64,000 nucleotides of DNA, taken from contig JAWQEG010000292.1 of the NCBI GenBank assembly GCA_033782935.1, forward strand, positions 802,001-866,000, read 5' to 3'. Both the position numbers and the translations under genes were made by a program. Position 1 is the first letter of the stretch. The number at the start of each line of letters is the position of its first letter. Positions 42,283-53,204 of the stretch are shown piece after piece. The notes beneath the pieces were generated by a model. The model saw nothing but the letters and a program-made list of their open reading frames with translations, was not told the DNA's origin and searched no databases. Origin of the DNA: Petrolisthes cinctipes. Its lineage: Eukaryota; Arthropoda; Malacostraca; Decapoda; Porcellanidae.

Positions 42283-43961
42283 GTGTTAGAGTATTTTCAA
42301 AATACAGGCCAAAAACATACTGAAAATCGATCTTTTAGGTGCCCAAAAGTCGATATGTGCATGCATCTTCAGTACCCGTTTATATCTCAAATTCAGGCTC
42401 AAAACACCCGAAAATTCAATATTTTGGGGTCCCAGAAGCAATCTGTACATGCCTACTCAGTGTTAGAGTATTTTCAAAATACAGGCCCAAAACATGCTGA
42501 AAATCGATATTTTAGATGCCCAAAGTCAATATGTGCATGTATCTTCTGTACCCGTTTATATCTCAAATTCAGGCTCAAAACACCCGAAAATTCAATATTT
42601 TGGGGTCCCAGAAGCAATCTGTACATGCCTACTCAGTGTTAGAGTATTTTCAAAATACAGTCCCAAAACATGCTGAAAATCGATATTTTAGATGCCCAAA
42701 GTCAATATGTGCATGTATCTTCTGTACCCGTTTATATCTCAAATTCAGGCTCAAAACACCCGAAAATTCAATATTTTGGGGTCCCAGAAGCAATCTGTAC
42801 ATGCCTACACAGTGCTAGAATATTTTCAAAATATAGGCTAAAAACATGCTAAAAATCGACATTTTAGGTGCCAAAAAATCGATATCTCAAATTCAGTCCC
42901 AAAACACCCGAAATTTCGATATTTAGAGGCCCCAGAAGGTATCTGTACATGCCTACTCCGTGTTAGAGTATTTTCAAAATACAGGCCAAAAACATACTGA
43001 AAATCGATCTTTTAGGTGCCCAAAAGTCGATATGTGCATGTATCTTCTGTACCCGTTTATATCTCAAATTCTGGCCCTAAACACCCGAAAATTCGATATT
43101 TTGGGGTCCCAGAAGCGATCTGTACATGCCTACACCGTGTTAGAGTATTTTCAAAATTCAGGCCCAAAACATGCTGAAAATCGATATTTTTGGTGCCCAA
43201 AGTCAATATGTGCATGTATCTTCTGTACCCGTTTATATCTCGAATTTAGGCTCAAAACACCCGAAAATTCAATATTTTGGGGTCCCAGAAGCAATCTGTA
43301 CATGCCTACTCAGTGCTAGAATATTTTCAAAATATAGGCTAAAAACATGCTAAAAATCGATCTTTTAGGTGCCAAAAAGTCGATATCTCAAATTCAGTCC
43401 CAAAACACCCGAAAATTCGATATTTAGGGGTCCCAGAAGCGATCTGTACATGCCTACTCCGTGTTAGAGTATTTTCAAAATACATGCTCAAAACATACTG
43501 AAAATCGGTCTTTTAGGTGCACAAAAGTCGATATGTGCATGCATCTTCAGTACCTGTTTATATCTCAAATTCTGGCTCAAAACACCCGAAAATTCAATAT
43601 TTTGGGGTCCCAGAAGCAATCTGTAAATGCCAACTCAGTGTTAGAGTATTTTCAAAATACAGGCCCAAAACATGCTGAAAATCGATATTTTAGATGCCTA
43701 TAGTCAATATGTGCATGTATCTTCTGTACCCGTTTATATCTCAAATTCAGGCTCAAAACACCCGAAAATTCAATATTTTGGGGTCCCAGAAGCAATCTGT
43801 ACATGCCTACACAGTGCTAGAATATTTTCAAAATATAGGCTAAAAACATGCTAAAAATCGACATTTTAGGTGCCAAAAAATCGATATCTCAAATTCAGTC
43901 CCAAAACACCCGAAATTTCGATATTTAGAGGCCCCAGAAGGTATCTGTACATGCCTACTCC
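42283..43961 (+). repeat. 1679-bp tandem duplication, copy 2
   Basis: Follows copy 1 directly with identical steps (42283, 42960, 43461, 43962). Copy 2 shares CTGTAAATGCC (43622) with the single copy near 29437, while copy 1 has the usual CTGTACATGCC. Copy 2 is therefore the closer match there. It also has a private ATCGGTC at 43505. Confidence 0.8.
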
Positions 43962-46900
43962 GTGTTAGAGTATTTTCAAAATACAGGCCAAAAACATACT
44001 GAAAATCGATCTTTTAGGTGCCCAAAAGTCGATATGTGCATGCATCTTCTGTACCCGTTTATATCTCAAATTCTGGCACTAAACACCCGAAAATTCGATA
44101 TTTTGGGGTCCCAGAAGCGATCTGTACATGCCTACACCGTGTTAGAGTATTTTCAAATTTCAGGCCCAAAACATGCTGAAAATCGATATTTTTGGTGCCC
44201 AAAGTCAATATGTGCATGTATCTTCTGTACCCGTTTATATCTCGAATTCAGGCTCAAAACACCCGAAAATTCAATATTTTGGGGTCCCAGAAGCAATCTG
44301 TACATGCCTACTCAGTGCTAGAATATTTTCAAAATATAGGCTAAAAACATGCTAAAAATCGATCTTTTAGGTGCCAAAAAGTCGATATCTCAAATTCAGT
44401 CCCAAAACACCCGAAAATTCGATATTTAGGGGTCCCAGAAGCGATCTGTACATGCCTACTCCGTTTTAGAGTATATTCAAAATACATGCTCAAAACATAC
44501 TGAAAATCGATCCTTTAGGTGCACAAAAGTCGATATGTGCATGCATCTTCAGTACCCGTTTATATCTCAAATTCATGCTCAAAACACCCGAAAATTCAAT
44601 ATTTTGGGGTCCCAGAAGCAATCTGTACATGCCTACTCAGTGCTAGAATATTTTCAAAATATAGGCTAAAAACATGCTAAAAATCGATCTTTTAGGTGCC
44701 AAAAAGTCGATATCTCAAATTCAGTCCCAAAACACCCGAAAATTCGATATTTAGGGGTCCCAGAAGCGATCTGTACATGCCTACTCCGTTTTAGAGTATA
44801 TTCAAAATACATGCTCAAAACATACTGAAAATCGATCCTTTAGGTGCACAAAAGTCGATATGTGCATGCATCTTCAGTACCCGTTTATATCTCAAATTCA
44901 TGCTCAAAACACCCGAAAATTCAATATTTTGGGGTCCCAGAAGCAATCTGTACATGCCTACTCAGTGCTAGAATATTTTCAAAATACAGGCCCAAAACAT
45001 GCTGAAAATCGATATTTTAGATGCCCAAAGTCAATATGTGCATGTATCTTCTGTACCCGTTTATATCTCAAATTCAGGCTCAAAACACCCGAAAATTCAA
45101 TATTTTGGGGTCCCAGAAGCAATCTGTACATGCCTACTCAGTGCTAGAATATTTTCAAAATATAGGCTAAAAACATGCTAAAAATCGATCTTTTAGGTGC
45201 CAAAAAGTCGATATCTCAAATTCAGTCCCAAAACACCCGAAAATTCGATATTTAGGGGTCCCAGAAGCGATCTGTACATGCCTACTCCGTGTTAGAGTAT
45301 TTTCAAAATACATGCTCAAAACATACTGAAAATCGATCTTTTAGGTGCACAAAAGTCGATATGTGCATGCATCTTCAGTACCTGTTTATATCTCAAATTC
45401 TGGCTCAAAACACCCGAAAATTCAATATTTTGGGGTCCCAGAAGCAATCTGTACATGCCAACTCAGTGTTAGAGTATTTTCAAAATACAGGCCCAAAACA
45501 TGCTGAAAATCGATATTTTTGGTGCCCAAAGTCAATATGTGCATGTATCTTCTGTACCCGTTTATATCTCGAATTCAGGCTCAAAACACCCGAAAATTCA
45601 TTATTTTGGGGTCCCAGAAGCAATCTGTACATGCCTACACAGTGCTAGAATATTTTCAAAATATAGGCTAAAAACATGCTAAAAATCGACATTTTAGGAG
45701 CAAAAAAATCGATATCTCAAATTCAGTCCCAAAACACCCGAAAATTCGATATTTAGAGGTCCCAGAAGGTATCTGTACATGCCTACACTGTGTTAGAGTA
45801 TTTTCAAAATACAGGCCAAAAACATACTGAAAATCGATCTTTTAGGTGCCCAAAAGTCGATATGTGCATGCATCTTCTGTACCCGTTTATATCTCAAATT
45901 CTGGCCCTAAACACCCGAAAATTCCATATTTTGGGGTCCCAGAAGCGATCTGTACATGCCTACTCCGTGTTAGAGTATTTTCAAAATACAGGCCAAAAAC
46001 ATGCTGAAAATCGATATTTTTGGTGCCCAAAGTCAATATGTGCATGAATCTTCTGTACCCGTTTATATCTCAAATTCAGGCTCAAAACACCCGAAAATTC
46101 AATATTTTGGGGTCCCAGAAGCAATCTGTACAGTGCTAGAATATTTTCAAAATATAGGCTAAAAGCATGCTAAAAATCGATCTTTTAGGTGCCAAAAAGT
46201 CGATATCTCAAATTCAGTCCCAAAACACCCGAAAATTCGATATTTAGGGGTCCCAGAAGCGATCTGCACATGCCTACTCCGTGTTAGAGTATTTTCAAAA
46301 TACATGCTCAAAACATACTGAAAATCGATCTTTTAGGTGCACAAAAGTCGATATGTGCATGCATCTTCAGTACCCGTTTATATCTCAAATTCAGGCTCAA
46401 AACACCCGAAAATTCAATATTTTGGGGTCCCAGAAACAATCTGTACATGCCTACTCAGTGTTAGAGTATTTTCAAAATACAGGCCCAAAACATGCTGAAA
46501 ATCGATATTTTAGATGCCCAAAGTCAATATGTGCATGTATCTTCTGTACCCGTTTATATCTCAAATTCAGGCTCAAAACACCCGAAAATTCAATATTTTG
46601 GGGTCCCAGAAGCAATCTGTACATGCCTGCACAGTGCTAGAATATTTTCAAAATATAGGCTAAAAACATGCTAAAAAATCGACATTTTAGGTGCCAAAAA
46701 ATCGATATCTCAAATTCAGTCCCAAAACACCCGAAAATTCGATATTTAGAGGTCCCAGAAGGTATCTGTACATGCCTACTCCGTTTTAGAGTATTTTCAA
46801 AATACGGGCCAAAAACATACTGAAAATCTATCTTTTAGGTGCCCAAAAGTCGATATGTGCATGCATCTTCTGTACCCGTTTATATCTCAAATTCTGGCCC

Positions 46901-47288
46901 TAAACACCCGAAAATTCGATATTTTGGGGTCCCAGAAGCGATCTGTACATGCCTACTCCGTGTTAGAGTATTTTCAAAATTCAGGCCCAAAACATGCTGA
47001 AAATCGATATTTTTGGTGCCGAAAGTCAATATGTGCATGTATCTTCTGCACCCGTTTATATCTCAAATTCAGGCTCAAAACACCCGAAAATTCAATATTT
47101 TGGGGTCCCAGAAGCAATCTGTACATGCCTACTCAGTGCTAGAATATTTTCAAAATATAGGCTAAAAACATGCTAAAAATCGATCTTTTAGGTGCCAAAA
47201 AGTCGATATCTCAAATTCAGTCCCAAAACACCCGAAAATTCGATATATAGGGGTCCCAGAAGCGATCTGTACATGCCTACTCCGTGTT

Positions 47289-47292
47289 AGAG
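47289..47292. repeat. Target site duplication, left copy (AGAG)
   Basis: The satellite reads ...GTGTTAGAG directly before the left LTR. AGAG is repeated at 55629-55632 after the right LTR, followed by TATTTTCAAAATAC. Removing the element and one AGAG restores a normal monomer junction. Confidence 0.95.
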
Positions 47293-47351
47293 TGTACCAG
47301 TCCTCTAAGGCTTTAACTCGTTCAGGATCTGATACAGTTCCTTAGTCCGGA

Positions 47352-47398
47352 GTTGTAGTCGTAGTAGTTGTTGTTGTTGTTGTGGTTGTTGTTGTGGT
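47352..47398. repeat. GTT-rich microsatellite in left LTR
   Basis: Imperfect (GTT)n/(GTA)n tract, AGTTGTAGTCGTAGTAG then runs of GTT interrupted by GTGGTT. The identical tract is at 55116-55162 in the right LTR. Confidence 0.85.
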
Positions 47399-47468
47399 AT
47401 TAGGTAGCGAGCTCGGCGTTGTGATGGTGTTCTTAGGTAAGTGACTTCACAAGTTTCTTTAGGCTTAA

Positions 47469-47474
47469 TTTATT
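47469..47474 (-). promoter_or_regulatory. Putative polyadenylation signal AATAAA (element 3' LTR)
   Basis: The plus strand TTTATT reads AATAAA on the element's sense strand. It lies about 140 bp downstream of the LTR TATA box in element orientation. The order TATA then AATAAA within the LTR agrees with the minus-strand coding direction. Confidence 0.5.
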
Positions 47475-47653
47475 TATACATACTTATCTCTATACAGGGA
47501 ATTATATTTGATGCCTTGTCTGATATGCCTGTGTCTCTCTCTTATGGAGACAGGTTATAGCCCTGGGAGTCAGTTTAGGAAATCCTACATATTAGTTCAA
47601 CTTCACTGCTTATATACATTCTCTATTGGGGAGTTCCTGGTACTTTTAAAAAG

Positions 47654-47679
47654 GGGTGGAGTATATTTAAGCTCCACCC
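47654..47679. repeat. Perfect 8-bp-stem inverted repeat in left LTR
   Basis: GGGTGGAG (47654-47661) and CTCCACCC (47672-47679) flank the 10-base TATATTTAAG. The same structure is at 55418-55443 in the other LTR. It lies upstream of the TATA box in element orientation, so it is in U3 and could be a protein-binding dyad or cruciform. Confidence 0.8.
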
Positions 47680-47681
47680 AA

Positions 47682-47757
47682 TTCTCCTCTCTCTCTCTCT
47701 CCCTCTTGCTTTCTTTCCCTCTTTCTCTCTCTCCCACTTTCTCTCCCTCTCTCTCTT
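47682..47757. repeat. CT-rich tract in left LTR
   Basis: About 76 bases of almost pure pyrimidine on the plus strand (GA-rich in element sense), interrupted only by a G at 47708 and an A at 47736. The counterpart is 55446-55521. One of the seven LTR mismatches falls inside it. Confidence 0.85.
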
Positions 47758-47864
47758 GAGTTTAGAGATGACAGTAAGAAATTGTAGGGTAAAATGTTTA
47801 CCCTCTTGTGTTTGTTATCGTCTGGTGTTTATGTTACATGTTGTTGTAAGAAGGGTCTTGTACA

Positions 47865-49849
47865 TCGCTCTATCACGCTACCCGCCTGGCCCCCCAGGCA
47901 TTAAAGCTTTATTTAATAGAAGGCCAGTTCACAATGTTGGTAGGGTTCATAAGAAGGAAGATATTAACAATGAAGACATGTATAGTAACCGAAAAATAGA
48001 CCTTAAGACATAGGCACACCTTGTACATAAATGAACATAGATAGTATCATTTAATACATGAATATTAATACATTGTCACATAAAATCATCTTAAGATTAA
48101 TGTGTTTAGCTAGGTGCATGTTATTGTGTGTATATAAGCTAACCTATGCTAAAGGTTCACACATTAATAAGGGGGCGTGTTGCTAGGCTGTGAAATAACA
48201 GTCCTATTCTTTTCAATACAACGTAATTCAGTATACCTCAATAGTTCGTTCTTATACAATACATAAATATGATAGTACATGGCAGAAAGATAAGACAGTG
48301 GATAATAAACATTGGTACTCAGTTTTATTTTGATCAATATATGGAGGAATTAAATTATATAATAAGGATGATTGAAGCCTATTCTCCTTGAATTACATAA
48401 TAGTTGCACTTTTCCCGAAACAACTGATAATGAGGAGATGTTAAACAAGTCGACTTTAAATGAAATATGTTTAAAGGTGGAAAAGCTTATGTCATGTTGT
48501 CAAGCACGTTTATGTTTATTAGGCAAGGTAACGATCCCCTTGGATCGTATTTCCTATGAGTCCGTTTCTTTATAGTAGCCTGTAACCATACCATGTGTAG
48601 TGTGATTAGGGTAAAGTAATGTTAATTGTGTATCAGCAGGTAAGTATAGATAGTGGAAATTAAAATTGATGATGAAAAGAGATATTGATTAGTAATAGAT
48701 ATGAATGTACATGCATATAGGGCTTGATTAGTATTACTTTGATTCCAAGCAAGTGGAGATTTTGCATACTTAGGAGATTTATATGCAACTTAAATGCAAA
48801 GAAATATGCAAGACAAACATCTATGAAGATATGCAACATGGCACTTGAAGTGTTGTGTGTCACTGATGACATCATCACTAAGTATGATACTTATTGGATG
48901 AAAATCGAACGTTAAAGGATTACTTCCATTTTCATAGGGAATTGGTGAAGTACGTAGCTTGGGAAAAACATTTTATCTTTTATGTGAATAATAATGGGAT
49001 TATGATCTTGTAGTAATATACTACGCATTAATGTATAATAATATACCAAGTAGGTGAATGAAGATAATAAGTAAGATGGTATTTCATCATTGATTATACC
49101 ATTATATTTCGTAGCTGTTGGAGTGGTAATAATTGTGAGTTGATCTTACCTTAGTCGCAGTAAATACTCTCTTAAGAAATAAATGGTTGTCATTTCTCTC
49201 TGTTCCTCACCTGCAATTCATTTCCTGCTAATTCACAGAAATAAATAGAAGCCTAAAACATGATATGATTATTCCATATATGTAGTTCTTTTCATTCGTT
49301 GATCATGTAAAGTTATATAAATCGTATTTAATTTCTGTGCAATGATTTGCACTCGAATACAGTATATCTGTTACTTTTTCTTATCTTGATTTGCAACGGC
49401 GTGTGTGCAACCTTTTTATTTATGGGATAATGCTTGTATACAACTATCTAAGCCTTACCAAATAGTGTTGATGAAATTTCGCTTAAAATATCCCAATCAC
49501 GCTCTGGGCTGTGATGATGGTTCTAAGCCATTATTTTTTTGTATAATAAGCGAGCAATATTATTTGAGTCGCTGAATTCCTTCCTAGGGCGCCCAATGGT
49601 GAAAGGACACCTTAGAATATAATACATTTAAATTGGGAACTTCATTTGTTTGATACCTGTCAAACAAAACTAGTGTATCATTAAATACCTTATCTGTACC
49701 CACTGCTCAATGGCAGAAAATTTATGTAATAAGTCAGATACCTTATAAAAATTAATGATAATATCGTTCTTCCCCAATATTTTATTATTTCCTTTTTCTT
49801 TTCAACTGTTTGATAAAATTGGAAACGAGAGCTCTCAGAATGTAGACAT
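47865..49849 (-). other. Element 3' internal region, no recognisable gene
   Basis: About 2 kb between the integrase remnant and the 3' LTR. It is AT-rich and lacks any reading frame longer than about 70 codons that I can relate to a known family. It could be an eroded third frame (an envelope-like gene) or non-coding 3' sequence. No signal peptide, furin-like site or transmembrane pattern was recognised. Next to the LTR (47865-47900) the sense strand is moderately purine-rich, including a G-run, a weak candidate polypurine tract. Confidence 0.5.
47884..47899. repeat. Inverted repeat beside the left LTR
   Basis: GCCTGG and CCAGGC separated by CCCC, a perfect 6-bp stem 20 bp inside the element. 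It overlaps the place where a polypurine tract would be expected and is much more GC-rich than its surroundings. Confidence 0.6.
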
Positions 49850-51120
49850 CATCTTTATCCGCTTGATGCACTTCATCGGAGCTTGTAGGCGCCGCGAGTA
49901 TAAACACGAAAACCGTTGTATAGGTTGATGTGGGCCACATCCGTCAGAAAAATTATTATATATCATTGGAAACCGATCGGAGTTTTTGTTTATAATTGTT
50001 TATATTATTATCATCAATAGTAGGGATAAAATTACTAGGAAGAGGAATTGTTAATGTTCAAGAGATATTGATTGGTTTCATTGTGGATGTTGAGTTTTGC
50101 GCGCTTTTACCAATTTCTTTATTCTCTTTACATAAACAATATCAACCGCCTGGTAAAATTATGCATTATTATAGGTTTATTACCTACTAAAGAAGTGTGA
50201 AGATTCGATCGGGTACCCGTTATCACTTGGAGTGAACATATTGAGTTATTTGTTTTTTTATTATGTCGGCGATTACGCAATATTTCCATGCAAGCTCATA
50301 ATTTGTTTTGTTATGTTGGCAATCATGCATTATTTTCATGCAAGCTCATAATTTGTTTTGTTATGTTGGCAATCACGCATTATTTTCATGCAAGCTTGTA
50401 GATCGTTTTGTACATCATGATGAAATTGTTGAAATGCAACTCACTGTCGTTCAGTGTAGTTGTCCACGTTGTATCATGGCTTCTGTGTGGCAATTTTATA
50501 TCATATGAAAGACGTATCCATACGCCATATAGTATTTCATGTGGAGTTTTTTCCTTTATTTCCGTATTTTCGAGTGTTTATTGACCGTCATTTCGATGCA
50601 GTCTTCCCATGTGGAGGGATTTTCCTTGTTTCTGTGCCACGAAGTACTTCTAGTATTTTTACGGTGCTGCCGTTTTGTTAACCCATTAAATGCTGGGAGA
50701 TATGGTAATATAAACGTTTGCTTAATGTCGTAGACATCAGATACCTTTTATAATATCGAGACATGTATATGGTCATATGAAGTTGGTTTTTATATATATG
50801 TGTGCACTTACCTTTTCGGTTTTTTCTTGTTTTTCGTAGTGGTGCCGCCACCAAATATTTAGAAAATGGTTAACCATTGGTAATACCTGATTTGCGTCCT
50901 GATTCGGAATTGGTAAGGAAAGTAGATCTATTCCTACTACGTTCCATGATTCGTCCAGGATTAGGGATTCCCGTCATGGAACAGGTCCAAATGTATGTCC
51001 TTTATTTGCATTGTCTGCTTTGCACTGAGCGATATATGTGTTTCATCATCTACCCTTAGTTTATGCTAATGGTGTATTGTATGGAGAGTGGTCAGGTACC
51101 TATCTCTCCCAGGATGCCTT
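49850..51120 (-). pseudogene. Integrase remnant (Ty3/gypsy pol), broken
   Basis: Read on the minus strand in several frames. An HPGRDR string near 51.1 kb fits the N-terminal HHCC zinc domain. GIDL at 50923-50934 matches the strand holding the first catalytic Asp of the DDE core. KYLVAAPLRK (50832-50860) is a core segment, GLTKRQHRK (50660-50687) is the late core, then STWEDCIEM and EILYGV. VDIVYVK (about 50125) and AHIN (49924-49935) recall the C-terminal GPY/F-type domain. The pieces are in correct order but in different frames with several stops. The second Asp region (normally T-D-x-G) was not found intact. A 50-bp tandem repeat sits inside. Function in the intact family: strand transfer of the cDNA into the genome. 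Not functional here. Confidence 0.75.
50241..50400. repeat. 50-bp tandem repeat within the integrase remnant
   Basis: 50291-50340 and 50341-50390 differ at one base (AATCATGC versus AATCACGC). A more diverged copy precedes (50241-50290) and a partial copy follows. Fifty is not a multiple of three, so each duplication changes the reading frame. Confidence 0.9.
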
Positions 51121-51451
51121 GCTGCTGTATTATGATATAAGGGTAATTAATACTGAGGGAATCATTATTTGTTGTATCACTATTTGATTGTTTTTTCGTC
51201 ACGTTTCCTAAGTTTTCTGTAAATAATATCATCATGAAGGGAAAATATATTTAAGTGACTGGGTAATTTTGGGCCATTATTTTCATCCTCAGTTTTTAAT
51301 GAATATTTTATTACATTCATCATAGAATTGTTTGCTAATGTTTACGAACCGCATTAAGGTCAAAGTCCATGGGTGTCCTCGGAACTAAAAGGACAAGATG
51401 ACTGTTTAAGGGATCTACTACTTTATTAATCGTCCTAAAAGATAGTTAATA

Positions 51452-51770
51452 TCAATATGCGGGAGAAATTCCTGAATTGTTAGACATTATCTGGCTAATT
51501 TTCCCGTTAGGGTTTGAGGTTATAGTAAGCCACGGATCGTTTGATAATTTGCAAAAACATGTATAGGATAGCCTAATATGATTTCTCTCAAAGTACGAAG
51601 TGCCCATAATATTGCTTAAGTTTCCTGTTTTGTTACAGAGTAACGAGTAACCTGCGTACTTAATATTCTCTAAGCTTAAGTACATACCTGACATAGACCC
51701 GTAGCTATCTCTTACATAAGTACAGCGCCTTAGCCTACTGAGGAAGCATCTGTACACTTCATAAAAGACA
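51452..51770 (-). pseudogene. RNase H domain remnant (Ty3/gypsy pol), broken
   Basis: TDAS at 51742-51753, followed by SVG, a stop and GAVL, is the start of the Ty3/gypsy RNase H domain; the Asp is a metal-binding catalytic residue in the family. Further on, SVTKQET, a stop, then WALRTLREIILGYPIHVFAN (about 51530-51650) is the second half of the domain. Both stops and at least one frame change separate these pieces. One 101-codon open frame across 51452-51757 is a different frame and not the ancestral product. In intact elements this domain degrades the RNA strand of the RNA-DNA hybrid. Confidence 0.75.
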
Positions 51771-52010
51771 ATGAATATTTGGGAACGTAAGAATTAAAGC
51801 TTACATTAATTAACCTTTAATAATTCAAAGCTTAGCTGTTTTTCTGGCATCCATACAAAATTTGTATCTTTCTCGAGGGGATTATTTAGGTGTTTTAGTT
51901 ACTTGGGAAAATACTTTACAAAGATTCTATATAAGAACATAAGACCAAGAATGATTTTATGTTAGTAACATTTATTTAGAATAGTGAATACTCTCATTGC
52001 TCGTATTTTA

Positions 52011-52620
52011 TCAGATTGTGTATGGAGCACAGGGGCGGTTAAATGGATAACCTAAAATGATAAGTTCCTGGTAAGAAACTGAGACATAGACATTTAAAGT
52101 TTGAGGCCTACCTAATGTAATCTCTGTATAACCGTCTTTATAGTTACTTAGTATGAAAATAATCAAATCGTTTAGATTAGCGATGACTACGTTATTAATA
52201 AAACCAATACGAAAATTGATCATATGCTGAAATGTGGATGAAGCATTACATAAACCAAATGGTCTACGAATGTATTCATAATAACCATGGGAAGTATTAA
52301 ATGTTGTAATGGGTTGAATTTTATCATCTAATGTTACTTGCCAGTTTCCACTGACCAAGTTTAATGTGGAGAATATCATATGTTTTGTTTCACCAATGTT
52401 AGACAAAACATCTTAAAGGAGGGAGGGAATATTTATCTTTAAGTGTAGCATTATTTATTTTTTCTGCAATCAATGACTGGCCTAAAATCACCATTATTTG
52501 TTTCTTGAAACCAAAAACATTGGGCTGTTAAAATGGGAGTTAGAATTCTTAATAATGCCTTCATCCATCATTTCATTTAATATTTCGTTTATAACTTTCT
52601 GTGTACTATGCGGTACGGTA
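52011..52620 (-). pseudogene. Reverse transcriptase remnant (Ty3/gypsy pol), broken
   Basis: The minus frame 52406-52011 contains FSTLNLVSGNWQV, FNTSHGYYEY, RPFGLCNASSTFQHMI and INNVVIANLNDLIIF, typical Ty3/gypsy RT fingers-palm blocks. The N-terminal part lies upstream in other frames: EGIIKNSNSHFNSP near 52.5 kb, then GDFRPVID and KDKYSLPPL. A frame change precedes the open segment. The active-site box normally reads Y-x-D-D; here it is NLND (52167-52178), losing the Tyr and the first catalytic Asp, so polymerase activity would be lost even if the frame were intact. Upstream, 52620-52985 still shows short pol-like strings, for example EVRPIPQGNIV near 52.85 kb. Confidence 0.88.
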
Positions 52621-53204
52621 GTCTATAATTATGTTCGAGTAAATGGGTTAAGGAGATGTTAGAGTAATGGTATATTTTTTTCTAATAATTTACAGGTAGG
52701 GCAATCGCATTTCAATATGTGGCTAGTATAGTGATGAGATTATCATGATAAAGTGGAAAATCGCGTCCACTGACCAAATTTCTAAGTTGCTCCCTTACGA
52801 CTATCTATTTATCCTTCGGTAAGAACCGATACAATATTTCCTTGTGGTATTGGTCTAACTTCCATCTGTACAGATCACATAGATATGTTCCTTTCTTTAC
52901 ATGAATATTGGTAAATGGTTTATTAATATCAGTGACATTTTCACTGTTTACATTAGTTAAGTAAATTAATCCCTGGTTATATATTATTTTACTAGTTCTA
53001 TTAAGGATAGAACGGTAGTTTGTGGCTGTACATGAGATGGAAGATGTACCTTCAATTTATGGACGAAATTTGGAGTTAATATATTTTTATATGCAGCAGT
53101 GGCCTTTATGATAATGGGGTTATTTCCCTCATTTTCAATACGTATAGGGTTAACATTACCTGGACTTATATATTTTGGCCTGGACAATCCTGTATTTGAA
53201 TACA

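Larger units (their letters stand above)
1..47292 (+). repeat. Satellite array, left block (L1/L2/S monomers, trimeric 501-bp unit)
   Basis: Uninterrupted head-to-tail satellite, every monomer in the same orientation. Three classes are seen: L1 (177 bp, starts at CAAAACATAC or AAAAACATAC), L2 (176 bp, starts CAAAACATGC) and S (148 bp, starts AAAAACATGC). Equivalent positions recur at 501 bp (L1-L2-S), 325 bp (L1-S), 677 bp (extra L2) or 853-854 bp (two extra monomers). The spacings are exact sums of the monomer lengths, so copy-number change is by whole monomers. Copies are nearly identical over tens of kb, indicating recent homogenisation. No gene is embedded. The many short open frames in it are by-products of the repeat. 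Centromeric or pericentromeric location is inference from monomer size and higher-order structure. Confidence 0.97.
37283..47292 (+). repeat. Second version of the ~13-kb superunit
   Basis: 37784-40604 matches 24776-27596 at +13008 bp (landmarks 37784, 38109, 38610, 39612 and 40103). After the internal duplication, 43962-45650 matches 30453-32140 at +13509 bp, including the paired CAAATTCATGCTC units at 44570/44896. The offset change of 501 bp is one trimer. From about 46.6 kb to the retrotransposon, private changes become more common (CTGCACCCG at 47047, AATACGGGCC at 46801, GATATATAGG at 47243). Confidence 0.75.
47293..47864 (-). repeat. Left LTR (3' LTR of the element), 572 bp
   Basis: Starts TGTACCAG and ends CTTGTACA, the canonical TG...CA ends. 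It is the same length as the right LTR, with seven mismatches by eye at 47339, 47344, 47715, 47776, 47797, 47798 and 47801 (about 98.8% identity). Because the element lies on the minus strand this copy is its 3' LTR and would supply the polyadenylation signal. Confidence 0.95.

Noticed and set aside
1..47292. Dozens of plus-strand open frames of 60-178 codons in the satellite
   Set aside because: They are the same two or three frames repeated by the monomers, overlap each other in different frames, end at monomer-specific stops, and vary by whole-monomer gain and loss. No family resemblance was seen.
47508..47759. 83-codon plus-strand frame in the left LTR (and 55272-55523 in the right)
   Set aside because: It is inside the LTR, antisense to the element, and its C-terminal part is just the translated CT tract.
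48372..48915. Short plus and minus frames (48372-48575, 48660-48878, 48724-48915)
   Set aside because: They overlap on opposite strands, are under 75 codons, lie in AT-rich element sequence and show no recognisable motif.
47865..49849. Envelope-like third gene of an errantivirus type
   Set aside because: There is enough space, but I could find no signal peptide, cleavage site or transmembrane segment pattern, so I leave the region unassigned.
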